Source of the DNA: Haloferax mediterranei ATCC 33500
Lineage (GTDB): Archaea > Halobacteriota > Halobacteria > Halobacteriales > Haloferacaceae
Reading direction: 5' to 3'
Assembly (NCBI RefSeq): GCF_000306765.2
Contig: NC_017941.2
Coordinates: 1,302,001 to 1,366,000 of the forward strand
DNA length: 64,000 nt
The notes under the pieces are model-generated. The model was not told where the DNA came from. It saw only the letters and a list, made by a program, of their open reading frames with translations, and did no database searches. A program made the position numbers and the translations under genes. Of the stretch, positions 42,593-51,615 are shown in pieces (position 1 is the stretch's first letter; every line of letters starts with the position of its first letter).

Positions 42593-44025
42593 TCGTCCGC
42601 TCCTCGGAGGGCCGCAGGCAGTCGTTCGAGTAGGTCCGTTGCAACCAGTCCGCCGTCGAACTCGTCGGCCGCGAGGTCACCCGCGCGACCGTTCGCGTAG
42701 GCCGCGGCGGCGGCCGCGTCGAGTGGCGGAAGCACGGCCGCGAGCGCACCGGTCGTTCCCGCGAGCACGTCGCCGGTTCCGCCGACGGTCATGCCGGGGT
42801 TGCCGGTTCGGTTGACGCGAACTTCGTCGCCGTCGGCAACCACGTCGTACGCGCCCTTGACGAGGAGCACGTGTCCGAGGTCGGTCGCAAAGTCGGCGAC
42901 GAGTTCGCGCCGCGTCTCCCAGTCCGCGTCCGTTTCGCCGCCCATCTGTTGTAACTCGCCTTGGTGCGGCGTGCAGATAAGGGTCGCCTCGGTGTCCACG
43001 TCGGGAACTATCTGGAGCGCGTCGGCGTCGACGACGGCGGTTCCGTCGTATGAGGTGAGGAACTCACGGACTGCATCGAGTGACTCGGCAGCATCGCCGA
43101 GACCCGGGCCGAAGACGACCACATCGCGGTCGGCGGCGAAGTCGAGCAGGTCGGAAACGTGGTCGGGCGTGAGGCGGTCGCCCGCAAAACCGCGGACGAT
43201 GAGATTCTCGGAGAAGCCCTGTACCTCGCGTGCGACGTGCTCGGGGCACGCAACGCGCGCGAGGTCAGCACCGGCCCGGAGCGCGGCCTGTGCGGCCAAC
43301 GCGGGTGCGCCGGTATACGGTCCGCCGCCGATGACGAGCACGTCGCCGTGGTCGCCTTTGTGGCTCTGCGAATCGCGGTGGAGTGCGAGTAGGTCGCCGG
43401 GACCAGTGAATAGCTCTGCCGCTTCCGGGATTCCGATGTCGGCGACGGTCACGTCGCAGTCGAGTGTACCGAGACCGGGTTTGTCGTCGTGGAACGTGAC
43501 GACGTGGTCGGCCGCGACTGCTTCGCCCGCGGCGTCGCCGGTGTCGGCGTCGACGCCGGATGGCACGTCAACTGCGAGTACGGTGGCACCGGAGTCGTTG
43601 ATGACTCGCGCGGCGGTCGCCTCTGGTTCGCGGAGCGCGCCGGTGACGCCGGTTCCGAGCATCGCGTCCACGACGAGGTCCGGGTCGCCGATGTCGAAGG
43701 TCACGGAGTCGGTGACGGTTCGAAGGTCGGCCTCGCTGGCGACGAGCGCGTCCCAGTTCTCGCGGGCGATGTCGGTCGAAATCGTCTCCGGACGACCGAG
43801 GAGGTGGACGGTCACGTCGTACTCCTTCAGGAACCGTGCGGCGACGAGGGCGTCGCCGCCGTTGTTGCCGCGCCCAGCGACGATAGCGACCGTCGAACCG
43901 GGGTCGGCGAGGTCGCGACAGACCCGAGCGACGGCGTTTCCGCTCGACTCCATGAGTTGCTTCCGCGGGACGCCGAGCGATTCGGCGTTGTGGTCGACCG
44001 CGGCCATGCGTCGACTCGTAATCAT
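42589..44025 (-). CDS. nnr: Bifunctional NAD(P)H-hydrate repair enzyme Nnr
   Basis: The 478-aa fusion has an N-terminal YjeF_N epimerase domain (SSGNAVARVCRDLAD, GRGNNGGDALVAARFL) and a C-terminal dehydratase, a carbohydrate-kinase fold (HKGDHGDVLVIGGGPYTGAPALAAQAALRAGADL, GTGDVLAGTTGALAAVL). It repairs hydrated NADH and NADPH. The stop overlaps moaC (ATGA), so the two are co-transcribed. Confidence 0.93.
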   Translation of the reverse strand: MITSRRMAAVDHNAESLGVPRKQLMESSGNAVARVCRDLADPGSTVAIVAGRGNNGGDALVAARFLKEYDVTVHLLGRPETISTDIARENWDALVASEADLRTVTDSVTFDIGDPDLVVDAMLGTGVTGALREPEATAARVINDSGATVLAVDVPSGVDADTGDAAGEAVAADHVVTFHDDKPGLGTLDCDVTVADIGIPEAAELFTGPGDLLALHRDSQSHKGDHGDVLVIGGGPYTGAPALAAQAALRAGADLARVACPEHVAREVQGFSENLIVRGFAGDRLTPDHVSDLLDFAADRDVVVFGPGLGDAAESLDAVREFLTSYDGTAVVDADALQIVPDVDTEATLICTPHQGELQQMGGETDADWETRRELVADFATDLGHVLLVKGAYDVVADGDEVRVNRTGNPGMTVGGTGDVLAGTTGALAAVLPPLDAAAAAAYANGRAGDLAADEFDGGLVATDLLERLPAALRGADE

Positions 44026-44162
44026 GGCTTGTCGTTCGCCCGGCCTCGCGTTAACATATGTGGTCGAAAGCGGATTCCGAGGTAACCTGTGTGGTCGGAA
44101 TCGAGTCCCACGTTACCACGTGTTGTCGCTGTCCGCTTCCGCAACGTTTGACTCGGGGGCCG

Positions 44163-45368
44163 GTGAAAGCCGTCTCAGTGACCCGTCGTCTCTTCGGCAC
44201 ACTCTGCGGACTCGTCTTCCTCGTGAACTTCGGTCGCGTCGCGTTTCCGCCGCTCGTGGAGACGCTCCAGAGCGACTTCACCGTCGGTTCCGGAGCTATC
44301 GGTATCGTGATGACGCTCGTTTGGCTTGGAACCGCGATTCCGCGTATTCCGGTCGGCTACCTGCTGACACGGGTGTCGAGACGACGCGTCGTCCTCGGCG
44401 CGGGGTCACTCCTCGTCGTCGCCTCGGCGTTCACCGCGAGCGCGACGTCGCTTCTGACGCTCCAAATCGGCGCGTTCGGTATCGGTCTCGCGTCGGGCGC
44501 GTACTTCGTCTCCGCCGTTCCGCTCGTCGGCGAGTTGTTCCCCGAACGCGTCGGCCGGATGGTCGGTATCCACGGCTCTGCGAGCCAGATTGCCGCCGTC
44601 GTCGCCGCGCCAGCCATCGTCTTCATCCTCAGTTTGGAGGGGACAACGTGGCGCGAGACGTTCCAAGCACTCGCCGTCGCCGCGGCGGTCGTGACGCTCT
44701 TACTCTACGTCGTCTCCCGCGACGGCAGTGCCAGCGCCGGAACCGGCACCGACCGGAACTTTTCGGCCGCGCTCGGCCACTGGAAAATCATCCTCACGGG
44801 CGTTCTGTTCATCGCGCCCGCGGGCTTCGTCTGGCAAGGGCTGTTCAACTTCCTCGTCGTCTACATGGACCTCGGAAAGGGATTCACCGCAACCGAAGCA
44901 GGGACGATGCTGACTATCGTCTTCGCCGCGGGCGTCCCGGCGTTCTCGTTGTCGGGGCAACTCGCCGATAAACTCCCGCACGTGCCCTACATTCTCGGCC
45001 TGCTCCTCGCCTTTATCGGGTCGCTCGTCGCGCTCACGTTCGCACAGGGATTCGTCGCCGTTGCCGTCGTCGTCGCCGTGCTCGGCTACGTCGTCCACAG
45101 CCTGTTTCCCGCGCTGGACACGTTCATGCTCTCGTCGCTTCCGAACGACGCCCGCGGCAGTGCGTACGCCGTCTTCAGCGGGACCGCACTCCTCTTGGAG
45201 GCGAACGGAAGCGGCGCTGTGGGCCTTCTTAAGGAGGCTGGCTACGAGTTCGAGATGGTGTATCAAACGCTCGCTGGCGGATTGCTCGTCGTCGTCGTCG
45301 TACTCGCCGCCCTCTACGCGATGAACCTTCTTCCCGGAGTTCGACGGGGAGAAGAGACGACAGTATAG
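44163..45368 (+). CDS. Major facilitator superfamily transporter
   Basis: About 401 aa from GTG 44163 (alternate GTG 44178), with twelve hydrophobic helices and the MFS loop motif (GYLLTRVSRRRVVLGAGSLLVV). The substrate is unknown. It is divergent from nnr over 137 bp, and a winged-helix gene follows 58 bp after the stop. Confidence 0.83.
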   Translation: MKAVSVTRRLFGTLCGLVFLVNFGRVAFPPLVETLQSDFTVGSGAIGIVMTLVWLGTAIPRIPVGYLLTRVSRRRVVLGAGSLLVVASAFTASATSLLTLQIGAFGIGLASGAYFVSAVPLVGELFPERVGRMVGIHGSASQIAAVVAAPAIVFILSLEGTTWRETFQALAVAAAVVTLLLYVVSRDGSASAGTGTDRNFSAALGHWKIILTGVLFIAPAGFVWQGLFNFLVVYMDLGKGFTATEAGTMLTIVFAAGVPAFSLSGQLADKLPHVPYILGLLLAFIGSLVALTFAQGFVAVAVVVAVLGYVVHSLFPALDTFMLSSLPNDARGSAYAVFSGTALLLEANGSGAVGLLKEAGYEFEMVYQTLAGGLLVVVVVLAALYAMNLLPGVRRGEETTV

Positions 45369-45426
45369 TGGTATCCTATCGGTACTGTCCGAAACGGTTT
45401 ACTTTCTCCCCCTGATTGTCGATATC

Positions 45427-45816
45427 ATGTCAGGGTTGCTACCGTCCGACGGGAACGTCGACACAGGTGGTGAGAGTGCTCCCCGTGTCCACTGGCTCGA
45501 CGACGACGAGACGGAGCAACTCATTGGGAGCCTCTCGTGTGACACCGCCCGCGAGATACTGTCGTGTCTCCAGGAGTCGCCAGCGACGGCGACAGAACTC
45601 GCGGAGATGGTCGACACGTCCATTCAGAACGCCCGACACCACCTTGGCAACCTCCTCGATGCCGACTTAGTCCGCGTCGCCGGAACCCGCTATTCCGAGA
45701 AGGGCCGTGAGATGAAAGTGTACGCCTCTGTGAGCGCACCGCTCGTGGTCTGTGTCGGCGGCGACGAAGACAACCGGGAGGATTTCGCGGATGCCATCTC
45801 TTCGTTCCTCGAATAA
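45427..45816 (+). CDS. ArsR-type winged-helix regulator
   Basis: The 129-aa protein has HTH signature SCDTAREILSCLQESPATATELAEMVDTSIQNARHHLGNLLDADLVRV and a following wing. No Cys metal site is evident. It probably regulates the upstream MFS gene or the helicase downstream. Confidence 0.82.
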   Translation: MSGLLPSDGNVDTGGESAPRVHWLDDDETEQLIGSLSCDTAREILSCLQESPATATELAEMVDTSIQNARHHLGNLLDADLVRVAGTRYSEKGREMKVYASVSAPLVVCVGGDEDNREDFADAISSFLE

Positions 45817-45941
45817 CCGTCGCACAGCATCGCTACCAACCTACGCGACGCCGTCGCGTTCGACCCACCACACGCGAACGCACCAACTTGTACTCACGCG
45901 AATCTTCAAATACGAAACCGCGACCAGTCACCGACATCCCT

Positions 45942-48296
45942 ATGGCCGTCGCAACTGGACCTGAGAGCGTGACCTGGCAGGAGGTGTTCGGCCACCCGGA
46001 GGCGTACCCGGAGCAAGCCGACGGAATCGAGACTGCGATAGCGACCGCTCGCGACGACGGATTCGCCGTCGTCGAAGGCGCGTGCGGGACTGGCAAGACG
46101 ATGCTGGCGCTCACCGCCGGTATCGAACTCGTCCGCGACCCCGACTCCGACTACGAACGCGTGTTCGTCCTCACGAGCGTCAAACAGCAACTCCGGCAGT
46201 TCGAAGCCGACCTCCGCACCATCAACGAGAACCTCCCCGACGAGTGGAACCCCGTCTCCGGACTCACTCTCGTCGGGAAGGCCGACGTGTGTCCCTACAG
46301 CAGACAGCGCTGCGGCGGCATCGACGAATCAACCGTCTACGACCGCTGTGAAGGTCTTCGCGACCGAACGCGCGGCCTCGTCGGCGACGGCGGCCGAACC
46401 AGCGCCGAAGCGCTCGCCAAGGACGCGAGAGAACAGCAGACCGGCCTACTCGACACCGGTTCGACCACGGCCGGACCCTCCTACCTCGAAACCGCGGGCG
46501 AACCGACGCCGTATCCGAAGTCGATGCCCGAGTACGAGGACGTGGAGTACTGCCCGTTTTACGCGAACTTCCTCGCCGACCTTCCAGACGACGGCGACCC
46601 GGTCGAAGCCGTCCCCTTCGGATTCGACGACAAAGGCCTGATTACGACCGACGACCTCGTCTCGCTCGCCGCCGGGGCGGGGTCGTGTCCACACTCCGTG
46701 ATGGGTGCGCTGTTACCCCACGTCGAGGTCGTCGTCGGCAACTACTACCACGCGTTCGACCCGACGACGGTCGGAACGTTCACCGGCGCGCTCGTGGACG
46801 ACTCGACGTTCGTCATCTGCGACGAGGCGCACATGCTCGAACCGCGAGTCCGCGACCTCGTCTCCGTCGGCGTCGGCGACCGAACCCTCCGCGACGCAGA
46901 AAGTGAGTTCACGCGCGTCATCCAACCCGTCGAATTCGACGACGCGGGCAAATCGACCGCCGATGCCGACCTCGTCCGCGGCGAGTTGCAGGAAGCGGAC
47001 GTGACGCTCCGCGAACTAAAGGAGACGCGCGACTTCATCCGCGACCTTCGGGAGGAACTCGACCGGCGCGTGACGGCACACCTCGACAGCGAATACGTCG
47101 GTTGGCGCGCTGACTTGACCGAACTCACGGACGAGGAGATGCCGCTCCGCAACCCCGAAGAACCCGGCGTCGACGCGCTCACCGAGTGGGCCGAGGAGAA
47201 CGGGTACGACGAAGGAACGTGGGTCCGCGCCGAGGCGACGGGGTCGGCAGTCGCCCACATCCTCGACTCGGTCGAAGAGGACGACAAGCGACGGGCCGCC
47301 CCTGCTGCGGGTCGCGCGCTCGCGACATGGGCCTACGCCGACCACGAAAAGCACTTCCGCGAAATCGACCTCGAACGGACGTGGGACGAGATGGAACCAC
47401 CCGAATCGTGGCGACGGGCCTACAACGCCCGCCTCTCGGTTCATAACTGCGTGCCCGGCGAGGCCATCGCCGAGCGACTGGATGATTTCGGCGGTGGCAT
47501 CCTGATGAGCGCGACGCTCGAACCGATAGACGTGTTCCAGCGAGTGACGGGACTCGACGCCCTCGCCGACGACGGACGGCCGATAGCCGAGCGAACCTTC
47601 GGTCTCGGCTTCCCCGAGTCGAATCGCGCGAGTTTCGCCGTCGACGTACCGAAGTTCACTCACAGCAACCGCGGTCCGCCGGGCGAGGAGAACGAAACGC
47701 GACTCGCCTACACCGATGCCGCCGCCGAAGTCTGTCAGCGGTCGCCCGGAAACGTCCTCGTCGGCATGCCGAACTACGCCGAAGCGGAGTGGATGGCGAC
47801 CGTCCTCGAAGACCGCGTCGACAAGCCAGTCTTACTCGACGAAGCGTCCGACGACGGTGCGACGGAGGAACTCAAACGCGATTTCTTCGGCGGCAACGGG
47901 AAAGTGCTCGTCACGAGCCTTCGTGGCACGCTGACCGAAGGTGTCGATTACAGCGGCGACAAACTCTCCGCGGCCGTCGTCTGCGGCGTCCCGCTCATCA
48001 ACACGTCGTCGCCGCGGACGCGTGCGGTGAAAACGGCGTACGACAAGGAGTTCGGCTCAGGGTTCGAGACTGCACTGACCGTCCCCGCCGTCAGAAAAGC
48101 GCGACAGGCAATCGGACGCGTCATCCGCGGTACCGACGAGGTCGGCGTCCGCGTCTTCGTGGATGCGCGCTACGCGCGCGACTCGTGGAATGGCGTCCGC
48201 GACTATCTCCCCGAACAGGAGCGAGACGAGTTCCGACCGGTCAGCCCCGACATGCTCGGGTTCGGACTCGACCAGTTCTGGTCGGCCATCGAATAG
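45942..48296 (+). CDS. XPD/DinG-type FeS helicase (Rad3-related)
   Basis: The 784-aa protein has Walker A GACGTGKT (46-53), a four-Cys FeS cluster (Cys117, Cys124, Cys136, Cys204, with 67 residues before the last), a DEAH box near 293 and the VTSLRGTLTEGVDYSG and AIGRVIRG motifs V/VI. XPD/DinG helicases unwind DNA 5'-3' in repair or R-loop resolution. ATG 45942 is preferred to the in-frame start at 45888. Confidence 0.9.
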   Translation: MAVATGPESVTWQEVFGHPEAYPEQADGIETAIATARDDGFAVVEGACGTGKTMLALTAGIELVRDPDSDYERVFVLTSVKQQLRQFEADLRTINENLPDEWNPVSGLTLVGKADVCPYSRQRCGGIDESTVYDRCEGLRDRTRGLVGDGGRTSAEALAKDAREQQTGLLDTGSTTAGPSYLETAGEPTPYPKSMPEYEDVEYCPFYANFLADLPDDGDPVEAVPFGFDDKGLITTDDLVSLAAGAGSCPHSVMGALLPHVEVVVGNYYHAFDPTTVGTFTGALVDDSTFVICDEAHMLEPRVRDLVSVGVGDRTLRDAESEFTRVIQPVEFDDAGKSTADADLVRGELQEADVTLRELKETRDFIRDLREELDRRVTAHLDSEYVGWRADLTELTDEEMPLRNPEEPGVDALTEWAEENGYDEGTWVRAEATGSAVAHILDSVEEDDKRRAAPAAGRALATWAYADHEKHFREIDLERTWDEMEPPESWRRAYNARLSVHNCVPGEAIAERLDDFGGGILMSATLEPIDVFQRVTGLDALADDGRPIAERTFGLGFPESNRASFAVDVPKFTHSNRGPPGEENETRLAYTDAAAEVCQRSPGNVLVGMPNYAEAEWMATVLEDRVDKPVLLDEASDDGATEELKRDFFGGNGKVLVTSLRGTLTEGVDYSGDKLSAAVVCGVPLINTSSPRTRAVKTAYDKEFGSGFETALTVPAVRKARQAIGRVIRGTDEVGVRVFVDARYARDSWNGVRDYLPEQERDEFRPVSPDMLGFGLDQFWSAIE

Positions 48297-48342
48297 CGAC
48301 TCGCTCAGGCGGGGCGAGACGGCCAGCGCAGAAAACAGCAGG

Positions 48343-48531
48343 CTATCGTTCGTCGTCCCACGCGTCCCGACACTCGTCATCACAGAAGTGCCGGTGTTGA
48401 ACTGTTCCGTCGTCGACCCACGTGACGACGCGGTGCGTCGATTGGTTGACGATTGGCTCGCCGCACGTCGCACAGGTCGGGGCGTCTTCGGGGTCTACGT
48501 TCTCTTCTAAGTCGGACGTGGGATCAACCAT
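48343..48531 (-). CDS. 62-aa zinc-finger microprotein
   Basis: The 62-residue protein (MVDPTSDLEENV) has CATCG, then RHFCDDECRDAW, giving a Cys4 or Cys3-His zinc site; similar to haloarchaeal DUF7576 proteins. It is convergent with the FeS helicase, and the upstream reading to 48642 is non-conserved. Confidence 0.7.
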   Translation of the reverse strand: MVDPTSDLEENVDPEDAPTCATCGEPIVNQSTHRVVTWVDDGTVQHRHFCDDECRDAWDDER

Positions 48532-48749
48532 CGACACGCAGATGGCGCGGCCGGGCACTTCAAGCCGTCTCCGCCGGCAGAAGTCGCCCGTCAGATTCCC
48601 GTTTCGAGCGCACACGGCGCTCGCCCCGACTATGTATTTCACCCAAGTACCTCTACGGGGAACGTGTTGTTACCTGTAGATATTGTCAATGCTTACCACA
48701 CTTAGTGAAGGTTATGTAATCACGGTCGCATCTGTATATGTGACGGCGA
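48532..48749. other. Intergenic region, no gene seen
   Basis: This is the divergent gap of 218 bp between the zinc microprotein (start 48531) and the DUF7511-like gene (start 48750). It contains A/T-rich TGTAGATATTGTCAATG-type sequence but no frame I can support. Confidence 0.5.
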
Positions 48750-48971
48750 ATGTCCGAAGTACCCGGCCCTCAAGATTCGGTTGCAAGGACTGCTGACCGC
48801 TCCGGTGCGGATACCGCCGGTGACTGTCTCCTCCATAGCGTCGTCGTAACCTACCGAGGAGGTCCAGATCAGGTCACCCTCTATCCCCGGCGCGACAGTT
48901 GTTGCGACCAAATGGAGGCGTGGTTGACTGCCGACATCGGCGCGTTCGTCTCGCTCGACGAAATGTGCTGA
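48750..48971 (+). CDS. DUF7511-like haloarchaeal microprotein
   Basis: The 73-aa acidic protein (MSEVPGPQDSV) contains VVTYRGGPDQVTLYPRR and MEAWLTADIGAFVSLDEM, a pattern I recall as a haloarchaeal DUF7511 family. A CC pair (DSCCDQ) precedes the second motif. No catalytic residue is evident. It stands alone before a convergent MutS gene. Confidence 0.62.
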   Translation: MSEVPGPQDSVARTADRSGADTAGDCLLHSVVVTYRGGPDQVTLYPRRDSCCDQMEAWLTADIGAFVSLDEMC

Positions 48972-49024
48972 CGTCCACGTGGCAGTCGCCGTAGCGTCTC
49001 CCGAAACCTCCCGTCTCAGATAGC

Positions 49025-50767
49025 TCACCCGGCGAACTCAGCGTCGGACAGTGTCTTTTGTACCGCTTCTTCACCCACCGCCGCCGCCAACGCCTCGAAT
49101 CCGGCACGTTCCGCTCGGTCACCGGCATTCGCCACTAACCGCGAAACGATGAACTCCGGCGTGGATTTGCCGACGGTGCCGAACCGCGGTTGGTAGTCGA
49201 CGCGAAGGTCCAACTCGTCGGTCAGTCCCTCCGCGAAGATGCCGTCGATTCGAGCTTCGGGTGGGAGCGGGCTCAGTTCGTCTGCGAGGTGCGTCACGTA
49301 GACGCCGAAGGCGTCGCGCTCGACTGTGAGATTCACCAATCCGTTGAGAAGGTCCGCCGCACGGCCGGGTTCGGTGATGGCCTCGAACTCGTCGACGAGC
49401 ATCAATGTTCGTCCCGCTCCGGACAGCGGCGGCACGATGGATTTCAGGGTCGATTCGAGGACGCCCGCGTTGAAACTCGCGTGGCGTCGGTGGAACACGA
49501 GCGAGTCGAACTGGCCCACGAGCGCCGAGTCGGCGGGGACGGGAAGCCCCATCGACGCGAGAATCGCCACCTGCGAGAGCGTCTCCAGAAGCGTCGTTTT
49601 CCCACCGCTGTTCGCCCCGGTGAGGACCGAGACTCGGTCGCCAGTCGGCGGAACCGGCCCGGACGAACACGAGAGGTCGTGGTCGCCGACGGCGTACGAG
49701 ACGGGCTGTGGTTCGTCGATAAAGAGATTCCGCGCGCCACAAACCGCCAGTCCCGTCTCGGCAATCGTGGGTCGCGTGAGGTCGTATTCGAGGGCGAACC
49801 GCGCAAGTGACAGCGAGAGCGCGACTTCGTCCACCGCTTCGACGGCGAGGTCGACGTCGTCGCGGGCGGCCCAGATACGGTCGCGGAGTTCCTCGGCGAC
49901 GGTCGCTTCGCGCTCGTCAACGTCGGCTTCGAGTTCGTCCACGAGAGCGTGAAGCGACGTGCTCACGAAGTCGGTCGCATCGCGGGCGTCCTCCGCCGCG
50001 GTCGACTCGACCTCGCCACGAGAGAGGTCGGTCTCCTGTGCGATGTACTCCACGAACGCGGACCGGAAATCGTCGAGCGACCGGACACCGCGCGACTGGA
50101 TAGTTTCGAGCACGTCGAACGAGCCAGATTCGAGGTCTTTCGCCGTTTCGAGGCGGTCGCGCATGCGGTCGAGGCGGTCGTCCGCACCGGGGGCGACCGA
50201 CCCGTCGTTGTCGACGTAGCCGAGCGCACCGAGCGCATCGCGGAGGGCGTCGGGGTCGGCCTCGTCGAGCGCGTCGAACGTCTCGCCTCGGAGACCGGCC
50301 TCCCGGAGTTCGAGTGCGGCGTGGACGGCAGCGCGCTCGGTCTCGCCCGCCTCGTCGTAGGCCCGGAAGGCTTCCTCGACGGACGCGCGAGCGTCATCGT
50401 CGAGGGCAGCCCACGCGTCCTTGGCGGCGAGGACGCGGTCGAGTCGCTCTCGGCGCTCCTCGACGGTCGGAAGCGGCGTCAGCACGCGGATGCGGTCTGC
50501 GGCGTGCTCCGTCAGTGCGCGGTCGCTCGCGAGCGACAGCAGGTCGTCGTACACGTCTCTCGCATCGCGAGTTGCGAGCGCATCGATACCGCTCTTGCCG
50601 TCGGCGCGTCTGAGAATGCGGACTGCCCGTCCGCGGGTGACGCCGGCGTCAACGAGCGCCCGCACGTCGGCTGACTCGATGGCGGCAACTGCGCCCTCCG
50701 TGCCGAGCGCCGATTCCAGCCGAGTCGACGTTTTCGGGCCAACCCCCCAGTAGTCTTCGAGTCGCAT
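49025..50767 (-). CDS. MutS-family (MutS2/MutS5-like) ATPase with HhH N-terminus
   Basis: The 580-aa protein begins with a helix-hairpin-helix-like segment (DYWGVGPKTSTRLESALG, residues 5-22). A long helical region follows, then the MutS ATPase: Walker A GANSGGKTT near 384, Walker B LMLVDEFEA, and THLADEL. No mismatch-recognition Phe-x-Glu domain and no C-terminal Smr nuclease are seen, so it resembles archaeal MutS5/MutS2 rather than MutS1. It probably acts on recombination structures or ribosomes. Confidence 0.88.
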   Translation of the reverse strand: MRLEDYWGVGPKTSTRLESALGTEGAVAAIESADVRALVDAGVTRGRAVRILRRADGKSGIDALATRDARDVYDDLLSLASDRALTEHAADRIRVLTPLPTVEERRERLDRVLAAKDAWAALDDDARASVEEAFRAYDEAGETERAAVHAALELREAGLRGETFDALDEADPDALRDALGALGYVDNDGSVAPGADDRLDRMRDRLETAKDLESGSFDVLETIQSRGVRSLDDFRSAFVEYIAQETDLSRGEVESTAAEDARDATDFVSTSLHALVDELEADVDEREATVAEELRDRIWAARDDVDLAVEAVDEVALSLSLARFALEYDLTRPTIAETGLAVCGARNLFIDEPQPVSYAVGDHDLSCSSGPVPPTGDRVSVLTGANSGGKTTLLETLSQVAILASMGLPVPADSALVGQFDSLVFHRRHASFNAGVLESTLKSIVPPLSGAGRTLMLVDEFEAITEPGRAADLLNGLVNLTVERDAFGVYVTHLADELSPLPPEARIDGIFAEGLTDELDLRVDYQPRFGTVGKSTPEFIVSRLVANAGDRAERAGFEALAAAVGEEAVQKTLSDAEFAG

Positions 50768-50817
50768 ACCGGGGGCGTCTCACTGGGCCGTCTTAGGTCC
50801 TCTCGTCGGGCGACCAC

Positions 50818-50888
50818 GTCGCTTTCATTCCCGGACGATTACGTCGCTATCACTCTCGGGTAGGCGTCGCTATCACTCTCGGGTAGGC
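50818..50888. repeat. Tandem 23-25-bp repeats GTCGCTATCACTCTCGGGTAG
   Basis: Units start at 50818 (degenerate), 50843 and 50866; the last two are identical over 23 bp, and a partial unit begins at 50889. They lie in the 141-bp gap between the MutS-family gene (start 50767) and the stop of the UPF0058 gene (50909). Confidence 0.8.
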
Positions 50889-50908
50889 GTCGTTGCGGAG
50901 AAGAGAGA

Positions 50909-51208
50909 TTAGTGAGACGTAACGCGCTGGTCGGTGCTTCTGGTTGTTGCATCGTCGCGCAGGAGGTGCTGTCCGGGCACCTCGGTGGGGTCACGTCCGA
51001 GGTCGTGGGCGGCACAGACTGCGAGGGCAGTCATGAGTGTCCGTACCGCATATTCGTGGTCATCGCGAGAACACCGAAGCGCCACCGGCCCGATGTCGAG
51101 TTGGTAGTACGGTTGAAGGTCGTCGCGCGAGGCGACACCTGCTTCGAGGTACTCTCCCCCGATTTCGACGAGCAGTGTGTGTAGGTGGATTAGTTCGTTC
51201 TTTTTCAT
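50909..51208 (-). CDS. UPF0058 family protein
   Basis: The 99-aa protein starts MKKNELIHLHTLLVEIGGEYL, the near-invariant start of UPF0058, a haloarchaeal/methanogen family of small helical proteins whose function is unknown. ATG 51208 is preferred over ATG 51217 three codons earlier. Confidence 0.88.
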   Translation of the reverse strand: MKKNELIHLHTLLVEIGGEYLEAGVASRDDLQPYYQLDIGPVALRCSRDDHEYAVRTLMTALAVCAAHDLGRDPTEVPGQHLLRDDATTRSTDQRVTSH

Positions 51209-51615
51209 GTAATGCACATATGTGCTTATCCAGCGTAAATGGCGCGGTGAAGCGTCCTTTTCGTCTTATATCTGTGTCGGCTAGAAATGAGTGTACGACC
51301 AGCAGATACGAACAAGACACCGTCTGCTCGGCGGTCGATTGCGCGGAAAGGGAGTTGGGTTTGGGCAGGGACACGTCCCCTGGGCGGAAAGAGGGGGGGA
51401 AGGGTTGTCGATATCCGCCGGTGGGGGCGTGCGGGCACGACGAGTGACCCGGGCAGGTCACTGTGGCCACTTACGACGAGGAACCAGGCGCTACTAATTC
51501 ACCGCCCTACGTGATTAGGCTGAACTGGCCATGCCGGGAAACGCCCAAGTCGGTGGGGAGTGGAGTCGCAGTATGAAACTACAACAGGACGCTGACCGGG
51601 GGTGGGTACCGACGG
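51209..51615. other. 407-bp intergenic region with purine-rich tract and hairpin
   Basis: No coding frame with haloarchaeal character is seen. The region has a G-rich purine run (GGCGGAAAGAGGGGGGAAGGG, about 51386-51406, written approximately) and the perfect 7-bp hairpin at 51443-51462. It may hold long 5' leaders, a promoter or an unrecognised small RNA. Confidence 0.45.
51443..51462. other. Perfect hairpin AGTGACC-CGGGCA-GGTCACT
   Basis: The 7-bp arms (51443-51449 and 51456-51462) with a 6-nt loop form a stable stem, about 150 bp before the histidine kinase start. It could be an operator dyad or RNA structure. Confidence 0.6.

Noticed and set aside
51060..51470. Minus-strand frame before the histidine kinase
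   Set aside because: Cys/Pro/Ser-rich without domain or bias; overlaps UPF0058.
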